Source of the DNA: Arthrobacter sp. ov118
Lineage (GTDB): Bacteria > Actinomycetota > Actinomycetes > Actinomycetales > Micrococcaceae
Direction: 5' to 3'
Assembly: GCF_900116495.1 (NCBI RefSeq)
Contig: NZ_FPAY01000008.1
Span: forward strand, 62,001 to 126,000
Length of the DNA stretch: 64,000 nt
Part shown: piece by piece, positions 53,185-61,784 of the stretch
Layout: each line of letters opens with the position of its first letter
How positions within the stretch are numbered: the first letter of the stretch is position 1
Translations under genes and position numbers: made by a program
The notes under the pieces: generated by a model
What the model saw: the letters and a program-made list of their open reading frames with translations, nothing else
Databases searched by the model: none
Told to the model about the DNA's origin: nothing

Positions 53185-54117
53185 TTATTCGTCGCCGCGG
53201 AGGATGGCCAGCAGGCGGATGATCTCGACGTAGAGCCAGACCAGCGTGACCGTGAGGCCGAAGGCGGCGGTCCAGGAGAAACGCTGCGGGGCCCCGGCGC
53301 TGATGGCCGCCTCGATGGACGTGAAGTCCATAATCAGGGAGAACGCGGCCAGCCCGATGGCGAGCACGCCGATAAAGACCCCGAGCGGGATACCGAAAAT
53401 CTCCATGCTCGTGCTCAGGCCAAACGGCGTGGTCACGGCCCCGGTCATCATCATGAACATGTTGACCAGCGCGAACACCGCATAGCCGATCAGGGCGATC
53501 ATGAAGAACCGCATGAGTTTTGGCGTCGCACGAACCTTGCCGCTCTTGAACAGCACCAGTGTCACGGCGAAGACGGAAAGCGTCCCGACCACCGCCTGGA
53601 TGCCGACTCCCGGGAACAGGTTGTCGAGGATCCGGGTCAGGCCGCCGAGGAAGAATCCTTCAAGCAGCGCATAGGCCAGGATCAGCGCCGGGGACGGCTG
53701 CTTCTTGAACGTGTTGACCATCGCGAGGACGAAGCCGCCCAGCGCCCCGAGGATCATCAGCATGGAACCCGTGCCCTGCGGGACGGCGAGGGCCATTGCG
53801 GCACCGACCACCAGGACGCCGAGGCACCCGGCGGTCTTGACGATGACGTCGTCGTAGGTCATCCGGCCAATGTCGGCAGGGCCGGCCGCCGGACGGTTGT
53901 ACAGGTCCTGGAGCTGCTCCTGGCTCATGCCCTGCTGGGCAGCACTCCACGCGCCCGAGGCATCCCTGAACTGGCCGGGGTTTTGGCCATAGGGGCTCTG
54001 GCCATAAGGGTTCTGGCCATAGGAGTGTTGGCCGTACGGCGCCTGCACGGCAGGTGGCGCCTGGGTGGCTTCGCGGAAATTCTTTCCGCTGAAGATCGGG
54101 TTTCCGCCAGCTGACAT
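53185..54117 (-). CDS. Bax inhibitor-1 / YccA family membrane protein
   Basis: A 310-residue protein with a Tyr/Gly/Gln-rich N-terminal repeat (about 25-60, NPYGQ units) and a seven-helix Bax1-I domain. The family block FSLIMDFTSIEAAISAGAP near the C-terminus is distinct, as is GLVTLVWLYVEIIRLL-like last helix sequence. In bacteria these proteins act as calcium-leak or stress-related channels. ATG 54117 has GGAGG 9 bases upstream. It is followed by a bidirectional terminator. Confidence 0.9.
   Translation of the reverse strand: MSAGGNPIFSGKNFREATQAPPAVQAPYGQHSYGQNPYGQSPYGQNPGQFRDASGAWSAAQQGMSQEQLQDLYNRPAAGPADIGRMTYDDVIVKTAGCLGVLVVGAAMALAVPQGTGSMLMILGALGGFVLAMVNTFKKQPSPALILAYALLEGFFLGGLTRILDNLFPGVGIQAVVGTLSVFAVTLVLFKSGKVRATPKLMRFFMIALIGYAVFALVNMFMMMTGAVTTPFGLSTSMEIFGIPLGVFIGVLAIGLAAFSLIMDFTSIEAAISAGAPQRFSWTAAFGLTVTLVWLYVEIIRLLAILRGDE
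53981..54040. repeat. 15 bp coding repeat in the Bax1-like gene
   Basis: Four diverged 15-base units centred on TTGGCCATA from 53981; they encode the Tyr-Gly-Gln-Asn-Pro repeats. Confidence 0.85.
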
Positions 54118-54268
54118 TGCGGGTGTCCTCCAATTAGGGTGGGTGATGATCCGGTGCGATGCGGACGATATATAGTCACGCTACCAACTTCCACGCCCGA
54201 CGGGCAGGCATAGTTCCCCCCTGAAGCCGCCGCAACCGAACCGTGACCTTACAAGCCCGGAGTCCGGT

Positions 54269-55138
54269 TCACTCGGGGCCGCGGCCGCTCCTGGCAGTGG
54301 TTTCCGTGGCCAAGACCACCCCTGGCCGGTCACCCCGGAAGTCGTTGAGCGGCCTGGACGGATCCCCCGTCGGTTGCGGAAGGGGTCCGGGGACCGGGGC
54401 CGGGGTGCCCGTCCGGCTGTTGACAACGACGTCGTCGACGTAGATGTCGGCCATCTGTTGATCGTGTTCGGAGCCAAGCTGCACTGTATCGACAGTCGTG
54501 GTCGGGATATTGAGGGTGCCCGCGTAGACGGAACGGCCGTCCCACCAGATCTGGACCTTCGTCCCGGGACCGTTGGGGACCACGTGCATCACCAGCCGGT
54601 GCCAGGAGTCCGTGGAAACGTACTGCCTCAGTGTCGTGTAGATGAACGCCGCCGGAGTCGACGTCCGGAGCACCAGTTCGCCGGAGATGTTTTGCCTGAA
54701 AACATCCAGAACGCGGACGCGACCGGAAAAGAACCTGAAGTAAGGAACGTTATTCCCCGCCATCCCTTCGGCTGCGATGTTGAACCAGCCGTCTGCATAC
54801 GCCTCGGTGGCGCCCAGCGTCAGATCCACTGTCACCTTGGCGAGGGAGCCGGGCGCCGTGGTGGTGTGCAGGACGGCAGCACAGTTTCCGGAGTGGGACA
54901 ACCCGGCGGACACGGAGGCTTCCCCCGTTCCGGACTTGGAGACGTCGAACCCGTCCAGGGTGCCGGATTCGAAGCTCGAGGCTGCCGCAGTCGTCCCCGG
55001 ATACGGATCGGAGGGCGGCGCTCCGGACGGTTCGCAGGCCTGTGCGCCGGCAGTCTCCGGCCCAAGGCTGAGCGCCGGGATCCCCAGGATCGCTAGCACC
55101 AGCGAACCCGCGAGGCACAGCTTGACCACCCGGTTCAT
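54269..55138 (-). CDS. Secreted LamG/concanavalin-like lectin-fold protein
   Basis: A 289-residue exported protein. Signal peptide at the N-terminus (KLCLAGSLVLAILGIPALS, cleavage near AGAQA at about residue 34). The body is a jelly-roll-like domain: FESGTLDGFDVSKSGTG, LTLGATEAYADGWFNI, SWHRLVMHVVPNG, KVQIWWDGRSVYAGTLN and ADIYVDDVVVNSRTG, a set typical of LamG and polysaccharide-lyase-like sandwiches. No catalytic motif is evident, so carbohydrate binding is only inferred. The Pro-rich C-terminus has no LPxTG. ATG 55138 has GGAGG 8 bases upstream, whereas ATG 55153 overlaps it. Confidence 0.75.
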   Translation of the reverse strand: MNRVVKLCLAGSLVLAILGIPALSLGPETAGAQACEPSGAPPSDPYPGTTAAASSFESGTLDGFDVSKSGTGEASVSAGLSHSGNCAAVLHTTTAPGSLAKVTVDLTLGATEAYADGWFNIAAEGMAGNNVPYFRFFSGRVRVLDVFRQNISGELVLRTSTPAAFIYTTLRQYVSTDSWHRLVMHVVPNGPGTKVQIWWDGRSVYAGTLNIPTTTVDTVQLGSEHDQQMADIYVDDVVVNSRTGTPAPVPGPLPQPTGDPSRPLNDFRGDRPGVVLATETTARSGRGPE

Positions 55139-55612
55139 CGGTCGGCCCTCCAAGTTTCGGCCGCTGCTTGCGGCGCCGGACCCGGTCCCGGATCCGTTTC
55201 CGGGCTTCAGCTCCGGACTTGGGTTCTGGGACGTTGGTTCTGGACGGGCATCGGCGCTCTTGGCACCATAACGCCGGAGTACTTGGAAAAACCTTGGACG
55301 GAGCGGGTGCCGCAGGGCTCCTTGCAGCCGGATCGGAGCACGACCAGGTCCACTGTTTAGGCATACTCGGAATCAACAAAAGTTTTCTTTAACCACGCTA
55401 AAGATAGGGAGAGGTGCGACTACACGGTTGTTACCTGATCGCGACGTTCCGCCTGCTCGCAGGCGCATTCAGCGGCCCGCCCGCGCTGTAGCATAGGCCA
55501 CACAGGGTGACGGACCTCACACGTTATTTGCTGGCGAGAGCCCGGTCACCCTGACCGTTCGCAGCGGTTGCAATGGCGCAACCCCCATCACCCCCATGTG
55601 GAGGTTTTCAAT
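55139..55612. other. Intergenic region upstream of livH
   Basis: About 470 bases between divergent genes. The stretch 55370-55440 is relatively AT-rich (AACAAAAGTTTTCTTTAA) and is the likely promoter zone for the lectin gene. The right half holds a CRP-like site at 55506-55521, a 9 bp inverted repeat at 55503-55511 and 55545-55553, a small hairpin GGTTGC/GCAACC at 55566-55583, and the livH ribosome binding site. No ORF is supported. Confidence 0.6.
55506..55521. promoter_or_regulatory. CRP/GlxR-like site upstream of livHMGF
   Basis: GGTGA-N6-TCACA matches the TGTGA-N6-TCACA consensus at 9 of 10 positions, 92 bases before the livH start. Confidence 0.45.
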
Positions 55613-56953
55613 TTGAGAAGCACAACGAGCGGCCTGTCGCACAGACGGCGCGGCAGACTACTGAGGGCTGTGGGGGCTGTAGCCGCCGCCGTGGCCGCGC
55701 TACTGCTCGTCATAGCCCCGGCATCCGGCGCTGCGACCCCCTCGCCGACACCATCCCCGTCGGCCACACAATTCACCAACAGCATCAGCGGCTTCCTGCG
55801 CGGCGACGACCGGGCACCGATCCCCGGAGTAACCATCACCGCCACGAACGGCGACTTCACGGGAACCGCCAAATCGGGAGCCAACGGCGCCTGGACCATC
55901 GGCGTCCCCACGCAAGGCACCTACGAGGTCAAACTCGACGAGTCCACGCTGCCGCAGGGCATCAAACTGGCCGAGGGCCAAGACAACCCCCGCAAAGTTA
56001 CGTTCAGCCAGACCTCGAACCTCTCGGTGATCTTCGCTTTTGGCAAGGGCATTGTCGTAGCGGAGCAAAACTTCGGGCAGAACCTGCTCAACCGACTCGT
56101 GGCCGGCCTGAGCTTCGGCCTGCTGCTCGCGCTTGCGTCCGTGGGCCTCTCGCTGATCTTCGGCACCACCGGCCTGACGAACTTCGCCCACGGTGAAATG
56201 GTCACGTTGGGCGCCGTACTGGTCTTTGCGTTCAACGGGATGCACCTGCCGTTCTGGCTTGCGATCCTCCTGGCCGTCGTCGGCGGCGGCCTCTTCGGGT
56301 ACGTCCAGGATGCGGGCCTGTGGAAGCCGCTGCGGCGCCGGGGAACCGGGCTTGTCCCGATGATGATCGTCAGCATCGGCCTGGCCTTGGCCGTGCGCTA
56401 CATCATCCAGTTCTACTTCGGCGGGGCGACCCAGCAACTGCCCTTTGCCCAGAGTGCGGAAATCCTCATCGGCCCGGTCTCCATCTCGCCCAACAACCTC
56501 TTGTCGCTGCTCGTCAGCGCCATCGTGATCGCGGCCCTGGGCGTCGTTCTGCTCAAGACGCGCCTGGGCAAAGCCACCCGCGCGGTGGCTGACAACCCGG
56601 CACTGGCCGCCGCTTCCGGCATCGACGTCGATTTCGTCATCCGGATCGTCTGGGTGGTCGGCGGCATGCTTGCCGCCCTCGGCGGCATCCTCTGGGCCTA
56701 CTACCGGCCCGGCGTCACCTTCGACATGGGCTCTCAGATCCTGCTGCTCATCTTCGCCAGTGTCACCCTGGGTGGCCTCGGCACGGTCTGGGGCGCCCTG
56801 GTCGGTTCCATCATCGTCGGCATCTTCGTTGAGCTGACCACCGTGTTCGGCCTCGCTGCCGACCTCAAGTACGTGGGAGCGTTGTTCATCATGATCGTTG
56901 TCCTTTTGTTCCGGCCTCAGGGCATTCTGGGCCGCCGCGAGCGCGTGGGTTAG
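55613..56953 (+). CDS. livH: Branched-chain amino acid ABC permease LivH with N-terminal secreted domain
   Basis: The 446-residue product is a fusion. First a basic start and a signal-like helix (about 20-38), then an extracytoplasmic beta domain (about 55-140) of the carboxypeptidase-regulatory/CnaB type: ISGFLRGDDRAPIPGVTITATNGDFTG, GAWTIGVPTQGTYEVKLD. From about residue 155 it is a normal LivH permease (VAGLSFGLLLALASVGLSLIFGTTGLTNFAHGEM) with eight helices, ending in FRPQGILGR. TTG 55613 is supported by GGAGG 8 bases upstream. First gene of livHMGF. Confidence 0.9.
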   Translation: MRSTTSGLSHRRRGRLLRAVGAVAAAVAALLLVIAPASGAATPSPTPSPSATQFTNSISGFLRGDDRAPIPGVTITATNGDFTGTAKSGANGAWTIGVPTQGTYEVKLDESTLPQGIKLAEGQDNPRKVTFSQTSNLSVIFAFGKGIVVAEQNFGQNLLNRLVAGLSFGLLLALASVGLSLIFGTTGLTNFAHGEMVTLGAVLVFAFNGMHLPFWLAILLAVVGGGLFGYVQDAGLWKPLRRRGTGLVPMMIVSIGLALAVRYIIQFYFGGATQQLPFAQSAEILIGPVSISPNNLLSLLVSAIVIAALGVVLLKTRLGKATRAVADNPALAAASGIDVDFVIRIVWVVGGMLAALGGILWAYYRPGVTFDMGSQILLLIFASVTLGGLGTVWGALVGSIIVGIFVELTTVFGLAADLKYVGALFIMIVVLLFRPQGILGRRERVG

Positions 56954-56962
56954 GAGACAACC

Positions 56963-57931
56963 ATGGACTTCGGATTCATTCTTTCCAGCGCCGCCGGTGA
57001 ACTGTTCAGCCCGACGACGGCCGCCTACGCCTTGGCCACCCTCGGCCTCGCCGTCCACTTCGGCTACACCGGCCTGCTCAACTTCGGCCAAGCAGGATTC
57101 ATGGCGGTGGGAGCCTACGGCTTCGCCATCTCCACCCTGACATTCCACGTGCCGTTCTTCGTCGGACTGCTGATCGCCGTCGTCTGTTCGGCCATCTTCG
57201 CCCTCCTGCTGGGCATCCCGACCCTGCGGCTGCGGGCGGACTATCTGGCCATCGTGACCATTGCGGCGGCCGAGATCGTCCGCTACATCGTCACGACCAA
57301 CCAGCTGACCTCCGTCACCGGTTCAGCAAACGGCCTGGCGGCCTTCGAGGGCGACTTCTACGCCATGAACCCGTTCCCGCCGGGGACCTACATCGGCATG
57401 AACAACCGTGACTTCTTCATCCGGGTGGTCGCCTGGATCGTCGTGGCCGTGTTCTGCCTCCTGGTCTGGCTGCTGATGCGCAGCCCCTGGGGCCGGGTAC
57501 TGAAGGGCATCCGCGAGGACGAGAACGCCGTCCGGTCGCTCGGCAAGAACGTGTACGCCTATAAGATGCAGTCCCTCATCATCGGTGGTGTACTCGGCGC
57601 CCTGGCGGGCATGATCTTCACGCTCCCCCGCGGTGCGGTCCAGCCGGCCAACTACGGCACGGAGCTGACGTTCTTCCTGTACACCTGCCTGCTGCTGGGC
57701 GGCCTGGGCACCGTGCTCGGCCCGGTAGTCGGCGCCATGATCTTCTGGGTCGTGCTGTCCCTGACCCAGGGGATCCTCTACGGCCTGATCGAGTCAGGCA
57801 CCATCACGTGGCTGAACACGGTCCAGGCCGGGCAGCTGCGTTACATCCTGGTCGGCGTGGCGCTGATGCTGCTGATGATCTTCAGGCCACAGGGTGTCCT
57901 CGGCAACAAGAAGGAGCTGGCATTCGCATGA
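56963..57931 (+). CDS. livM: Branched-chain amino acid ABC permease LivM
   Basis: Second permease subunit of the uptake system, 322 residues and about nine helices. Family signatures are LATLGLAVHFGYTGLLNFGQAGFMAVGAY near the start, RLRADYLAIVTIAAAEIVR, and the EAA-like cytoplasmic loop PWGRVLKGIREDENAVRSLGKNVYAYK that docks to the ATPases. It ends in FRPQGVLGNKKELA. GGAG lies 6 bases before ATG 56963, and the livG start overlaps its stop. Confidence 0.95.
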   Translation: MDFGFILSSAAGELFSPTTAAYALATLGLAVHFGYTGLLNFGQAGFMAVGAYGFAISTLTFHVPFFVGLLIAVVCSAIFALLLGIPTLRLRADYLAIVTIAAAEIVRYIVTTNQLTSVTGSANGLAAFEGDFYAMNPFPPGTYIGMNNRDFFIRVVAWIVVAVFCLLVWLLMRSPWGRVLKGIREDENAVRSLGKNVYAYKMQSLIIGGVLGALAGMIFTLPRGAVQPANYGTELTFFLYTCLLLGGLGTVLGPVVGAMIFWVVLSLTQGILYGLIESGTITWLNTVQAGQLRYILVGVALMLLMIFRPQGVLGNKKELAFA

Positions 57932-59043
57932 GCATTCCCAGCGAAGGGTCGCGTGGCGAACCCCGCACGTCGGAAGAAATCGACTACATGACGGACGCAC
58001 GTCCGATTGCCGCGGCTGAAACCGGCCCCGGCTGCAAGAAGCGCGATCCGATCGTTGTGGCGGAAAACGTCACCCGCAGCTTCGGCGGCATCAACGCCGT
58101 CGACGTCGAATACCTCGAGATCCCGCGGCACAAGATCACCGCCCTGATCGGCCCGAACGGTGCTGGCAAGACCACCCTGTTCAACCTGCTCACGGGCTTC
58201 GATACACCGAACTCGGGCAAATGGCAGTTCGAAGGCAACAGCCTGGCCGGGGTGTCCTCCTACAAGGTGGCCCGGATGGGCATGGTGCGCACCTTCCAGC
58301 TGACCAAGGTCATGGGCAAGCTCACCGTGATGGAGAACATGCGGCTGGGTGCCTCCAACCAGTCCGGCGAGCGGCTCTTCAAGGCCTTTTTCAAGGGCAT
58401 CTGGGGCGGCCAGGAAAAGCGGATCACCGACGAGGCCAACGTCCTGCTCGAAAAGTTCAAGCTGGACACCAAGAGGGACGACTACGCGGCGTCACTGTCA
58501 GGCGGGCAGCGCAAACTGCTGGAAATGGCACGCTCGCTCATGGTCCGGCCCAAGCTCGTGATGCTCGATGAGCCCATGGCCGGCGTGAACCCGGCACTGA
58601 CGCAGTCCCTGCTGGACCACATCAAGAACCTCAAGTCCGAAGGCATGACCGTGTTGTTCGTCGAGCACGACATGCATATGGTCCGGCACATCGCCGACTG
58701 GGTGGTGGTGATGGCCGAGGGCAAGATCGTGGCCGAAGGCCCGCCCGGTGAGGTCATGAAGAACCCCGCCGTGATCGACGCCTACCTCGGCGCCCACCAC
58801 GACGTCGACCTCGGCGATGCCGAAGGCATCAAGGAACTGGCCGCCGAGCTGGTCGCCGACGAGGAATCGATCGTTGGCACTGAGGATGCCGGCATCATCT
58901 CCGCCGATGTCCTCACCACCGAGGCCCAGGAACCGGAGGCGAACGGGCCCGTGCGCGGTCGCCGCAGTGCCGAACAGCCGGGCAGCACCGAGCAAACGGG
59001 CAGTACAGCGCTGCCGAACAGCACACCGAAGGACACAGAATGA
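57928..59043 (+). CDS. livG: Branched-chain amino acid ABC ATP-binding protein LivG
   Basis: ABC ATPase with Walker A GPNGAGKTT, Q-loop MVRTFQLTKVMGKLTVMEN, signature LSGGQRK and Walker B LVMLDEPMAGV with His switch VEHDMHMVRHIADWV. The 371-residue length exceeds the usual ~260 because of an N-terminal extension of about 30 residues and an acidic, disordered C-terminal extension of about 80. ATG 57928 overlaps the livM stop (ATGA); AAGGAG is 11 bases upstream. A second ATG 20 codons downstream is possible. Confidence 0.94.
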   Translation: MSIPSEGSRGEPRTSEEIDYMTDARPIAAAETGPGCKKRDPIVVAENVTRSFGGINAVDVEYLEIPRHKITALIGPNGAGKTTLFNLLTGFDTPNSGKWQFEGNSLAGVSSYKVARMGMVRTFQLTKVMGKLTVMENMRLGASNQSGERLFKAFFKGIWGGQEKRITDEANVLLEKFKLDTKRDDYAASLSGGQRKLLEMARSLMVRPKLVMLDEPMAGVNPALTQSLLDHIKNLKSEGMTVLFVEHDMHMVRHIADWVVVMAEGKIVAEGPPGEVMKNPAVIDAYLGAHHDVDLGDAEGIKELAAELVADEESIVGTEDAGIISADVLTTEAQEPEANGPVRGRRSAEQPGSTEQTGSTALPNSTPKDTE

Positions 59044-59813
59044 GCGCCACCAGCGCGGCACCTGCCGCCCAGCCCGCCTACGAGGGTGACTCCGTGGTCA
59101 AGGTCACCGACCTTGTGGCCGGTTACATCCCCGGCGTCAATATCCTCAACGGCTGCAGCATCGAAGCCCGGAGGGGTGAGCTGATCGGCATCATCGGGCC
59201 CAATGGCGCCGGCAAGTCTACGCTGCTGAAGGCCATGTTCGGCCTGGTCAAGGTCCACTCCGGCTCGGTGGTGGTCCGCGGGCAGGACATCACCGGGCTC
59301 AAGGCCAACAAGCTGGTCAGCCGTGGCGTGGGCTTCGTGCCGCAGACGAACAACGTGTTCGCGGCCCTGACCATCGAGGAAAATCTGCAGATGGGCATGT
59401 TCCAGCGCCCGAAGGACTACTCCGAGCGGTTCGACTTCGTCACCAGCCTGTTCCCCGAGCTCGGCAAGCGGCGGGCCCAGCGGGCGGGCTCGCTCTCTGG
59501 CGGCGAACGCCAGATGGTGGCCATGGGACGGGCCCTCATGATGGATCCGGCCGTGCTCCTGCTCGACGAACCGTCTGCCGGCCTCTCCCCTGTCAAACAG
59601 GATGAGACGTTCCTGCGGGTCCACGAGATCAACCGGGCCGGCGTCTCCGTCATCATGGTGGAGCAAAATGCGCGCCGCTGCCTGCAGATCTGCGACCGCG
59701 GCTACGTCCTGGACCAGGGCAAGGACGCGTACACGGGCACCGGCCGGGAGCTCATGAAGGATCCCAAGGTTATCCAGCTCTACCTGGGGACGCTCGCGGA
59801 CACCGACGAGTAG
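59040..59813 (+). CDS. livF: Branched-chain amino acid ABC ATP-binding protein LivF
   Basis: Second ATPase, 257 residues. Walker A GPNGAGKST, Q-loop GFVPQTNNVFAALTIEENL, signature LSGGERQMVAMGRALM, Walker B VLLLDEPSAGLSP and switch histidine replaced by Gln in MVEQNARRCLQ, which is normal for LivF. YVLDQGKDAYTGTGREL is the family end. ATG 59040 overlaps the livG stop (ATGA), so livMGF are all coupled. A terminator follows at 59836. Confidence 0.95.
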   Translation: MSATSAAPAAQPAYEGDSVVKVTDLVAGYIPGVNILNGCSIEARRGELIGIIGPNGAGKSTLLKAMFGLVKVHSGSVVVRGQDITGLKANKLVSRGVGFVPQTNNVFAALTIEENLQMGMFQRPKDYSERFDFVTSLFPELGKRRAQRAGSLSGGERQMVAMGRALMMDPAVLLLDEPSAGLSPVKQDETFLRVHEINRAGVSVIMVEQNARRCLQICDRGYVLDQGKDAYTGTGRELMKDPKVIQLYLGTLADTDE

Positions 59814-59835
59814 TCCTTCGGCAATACTCAGGCTC

Positions 59836-59867
59836 AAGGGCCGCCACCAGCCGGTAGCGGCCCTTTT
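59836..59867 (+). terminator. Terminator after livF
   Basis: Hairpin AAGGGCCGC / GCGGCCCTT with a 12-base loop, ending in TTTT. Confidence 0.75.
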
Positions 59868-60121
59868 GCGTGCCCGGAGCGGTCCGCGGCAGCGATAGTT
59901 ACCTCCGGGCGACTCCGCGGCCCCTCCCCTAGCAAGCTCGGGCAGGGAACCCTGCCGCCGTGAGCCCGGCCCAACAACGACGGCGTCACGGAGAGCAGAG
60001 TCTTGGCGGGGTGACCGAGGCGCGGAGCCGGATTTCCGCCGTCGTCCGCTCCTCTGCCGACCTAAAGCCTGCTCTGCGTGACGGGGTCGGGGTCGCCGTG
60101 CCCCGTGTCGCCCCTCCGCCG
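59868..60121. other. Intergenic region with several overlapping inverted repeats
   Basis: About 250 bases between convergent liv genes with no ORF support. Pairings found: ACGACGGCG (59977-59985) with CGCCGTCGT (60037-60045), perfect; CGTCACGGAGAGCAG (59984-59998) with CTGCTCTGCGTGACG (60069-60083), one mismatch; and GGCAGGG with CCCTGCC around 59941-59956. The first two pairings compete for the same bases. It could encode a structured RNA. Confidence 0.5.
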
Positions 60122-60165
60122 CACGCAAAAGACCCCCGTCCGGGTGGACGGGGGTCTTTTGCGTG
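60122..60165 (-). terminator. Strong terminator after the branched-chain amino acid binding protein gene
   Basis: Perfect 20 bp hairpin with loop GGGT; the A-rich/T-rich ends (GCAAAAG / CTTTTGC) make it bidirectional. It lies 15 bases after the stop codon. Confidence 0.92.
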
Positions 60166-60180
60166 TCGGTAGGAAGCGGC

Positions 60181-61530
60181 TTACAGCTTGCCGAATTCTT
60201 CCTTGGCCGGCTTGTAGGTGTTGTCATCCTGGTACTCGTAGATGCCGATGTAGGCTTCCGTGGGGTCGCCGGCGTCGGAGAACGCAACGGGACCGGACTG
60301 GCCGTCGTAGTCGATGTCCTTGCCGTTGCGGAGCAGGGTGACGCAGGACGGGAAGGTGTTGCACTTCTCGCCGCCCTCAGAGACTGCCTTCAGCTGTCCG
60401 GCGATGTCGGTGCCCTTGGTGCTCTTAGCAGCCTCGGCCGCCAGCGCGATCAGGTTGGCGGCATCGTAGGACTCGCCCGCGTAGCTGTAGTCCTTCAGCG
60501 CCGGGTCAATCGCCAGCAGCTTCTTCTTGAAGTCTTCCTTGGCGAAGGTACCCGGAATGGTGCCCTGGGCGCCCTTGAGGGTTCCCGCCTGGAAGTCCTT
60601 GCTGTAGTCGGACATGTTGCCGTCCACCATGAAGATCTGGGTCGGCTTGACGCCCTTGCCCGTCATCAGCGGCACAATGCTCTTGGCCTGGTCAAAGGTG
60701 ATCAGGGCAATGGCGTCCGGCTTGGCCGCGAGGACCTTGTCCACCTGGCTGCTGAACTGGGAATCGCCTTCGTTGAAGAGTTCCTGGGCCACAACCTTGC
60801 CGCCGGCTGCCTCGAAAGCGGCCTGGACGTTCTTGGCGAGGCCGGTGCCGTACGCGTCGTTCAGGACGATCATGCCGACGGTCTGGGCGCCACAGGTAGC
60901 CATGTAGTTGCCGAGGACCTTGCCCTGGAGCACGTCCGAGGGAGCGGTGCGCCAGTAGAGGCCCTTGTCATCCCAAGTGGTGAAGTCCGGCGAGGTGTTG
61001 GCCGGGGAGAACTGGACGACGCCGGCACCAGTGATCTGGTTGATGACCGTCTTGGAAACGCCTGAGGAAGCGGCACCGATGATTGCACCGACGCCCTGGC
61101 CGAGCAGTGCCGTGGTGGACTGGGTGGCGATGTCGGTCTTGGTGTCGCCGGAGTCGCGGTGGATGACCTCGACGGGCTTGCCCAGGACGCCACCTGCGTC
61201 GTTGATCTCCTTGATGCCGAGGTTAACGCCGGCAATTTCGGGCGGGCCGAGGAAGGCCAGGGAACCCGTCGTCGGCAGGAGCGAGCCGATCTTCAGGGGT
61301 GTAGCGGTGGTGGTGGCCGAAGGGGGCACGGAGCCGGTGTTACCGGCAGCGCTGGTACCGCCGCCGGTGGCGCTGGGTGCAGGGCAAGCGATGCCCGCGG
61401 CTGCGGCCGAGCTGGAGCCCGTCGAACTCGGGGTGGACGAACCACCACAAGCCGTAGCCAGAAAGGCGACACCGATGCTAAGCGCTGTGAGCTTAGCGAT
61501 GCGGGGCGCAGCCTGGTGGAGTGAAGTCAT
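60181..61530 (-). CDS. Branched-chain amino acid ABC transporter substrate-binding lipoprotein
   Basis: Periplasmic-binding-protein type I (Leu/Ile/Val) of 449 residues. It has a lipoprotein signal (LSIGVAFLATAC with Cys28), a Ser/Ala/Thr linker (about 30-75), and the binding fold: LKIGSLLPTTGSLAFLGPPEIAGVNLGIKEIND, GAIIGAASSGVSKTVI, VQFSPANTSPDFTTW and TWRT-type pocket (YWRTAPSD). ATG 61530 has GAGGAG 7 bases upstream. It delivers amino acids to LivHMGF, whose operon converges on it. A CRP-like site and a hairpin lie upstream. Confidence 0.93.
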   Translation of the reverse strand: MTSLHQAAPRIAKLTALSIGVAFLATACGGSSTPSSTGSSSAAAAGIACPAPSATGGGTSAAGNTGSVPPSATTTATPLKIGSLLPTTGSLAFLGPPEIAGVNLGIKEINDAGGVLGKPVEVIHRDSGDTKTDIATQSTTALLGQGVGAIIGAASSGVSKTVINQITGAGVVQFSPANTSPDFTTWDDKGLYWRTAPSDVLQGKVLGNYMATCGAQTVGMIVLNDAYGTGLAKNVQAAFEAAGGKVVAQELFNEGDSQFSSQVDKVLAAKPDAIALITFDQAKSIVPLMTGKGVKPTQIFMVDGNMSDYSKDFQAGTLKGAQGTIPGTFAKEDFKKKLLAIDPALKDYSYAGESYDAANLIALAAEAAKSTKGTDIAGQLKAVSEGGEKCNTFPSCVTLLRNGKDIDYDGQSGPVAFSDAGDPTEAYIGIYEYQDDNTYKPAKEEFGKL

Positions 61531-61577
61531 GTACTAGCTCCTCGATCTAAAGGTGCGAACGGCCTTTGACGCGAAAG

Positions 61578-61593
61578 ATCAGGTGTTCCTGAT
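61578..61593. promoter_or_regulatory. Small inverted repeat in the leader of the binding protein gene
   Basis: ATCAGG / CCTGAT with a 4-base gap, about 50 bases upstream of the start codon. It may be an operator or an mRNA hairpin. Confidence 0.4.
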
Positions 61594-61629
61594 TCCACTT
61601 CAAGCTAATGCAATTTCGGGCCGAAAATA

Positions 61630-61645
61630 AGTGACTACGGTCACA
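61630..61645. promoter_or_regulatory. CRP/GlxR-like site upstream of the binding protein gene
   Basis: On the minus strand TGTGA-CCGTAG-TCACT, 9 of 10 matches to TGTGA-N6-TCACA, about 100 bases before the start. Confidence 0.55.
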
Positions 61646-61784
61646 TCCTTATAACACTCGTTGCATAGAGGGAATCTGCGGGCACCCCGGGGCCTTGGCT
61701 TGGCCGCGATACCGGGAAACCGGTGCCGGGCCGGGAAACGCAAGCATGCCCGGGGCGGGCCATCGCAGGGCCGCATCAACAAAG

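Noticed and set aside
59868..60121. Cobalamin, ydaO-type or RNase P RNA
   Set aside because: Core boxes of these RNAs are not present in either strand; the region is also downstream of both flanking genes.
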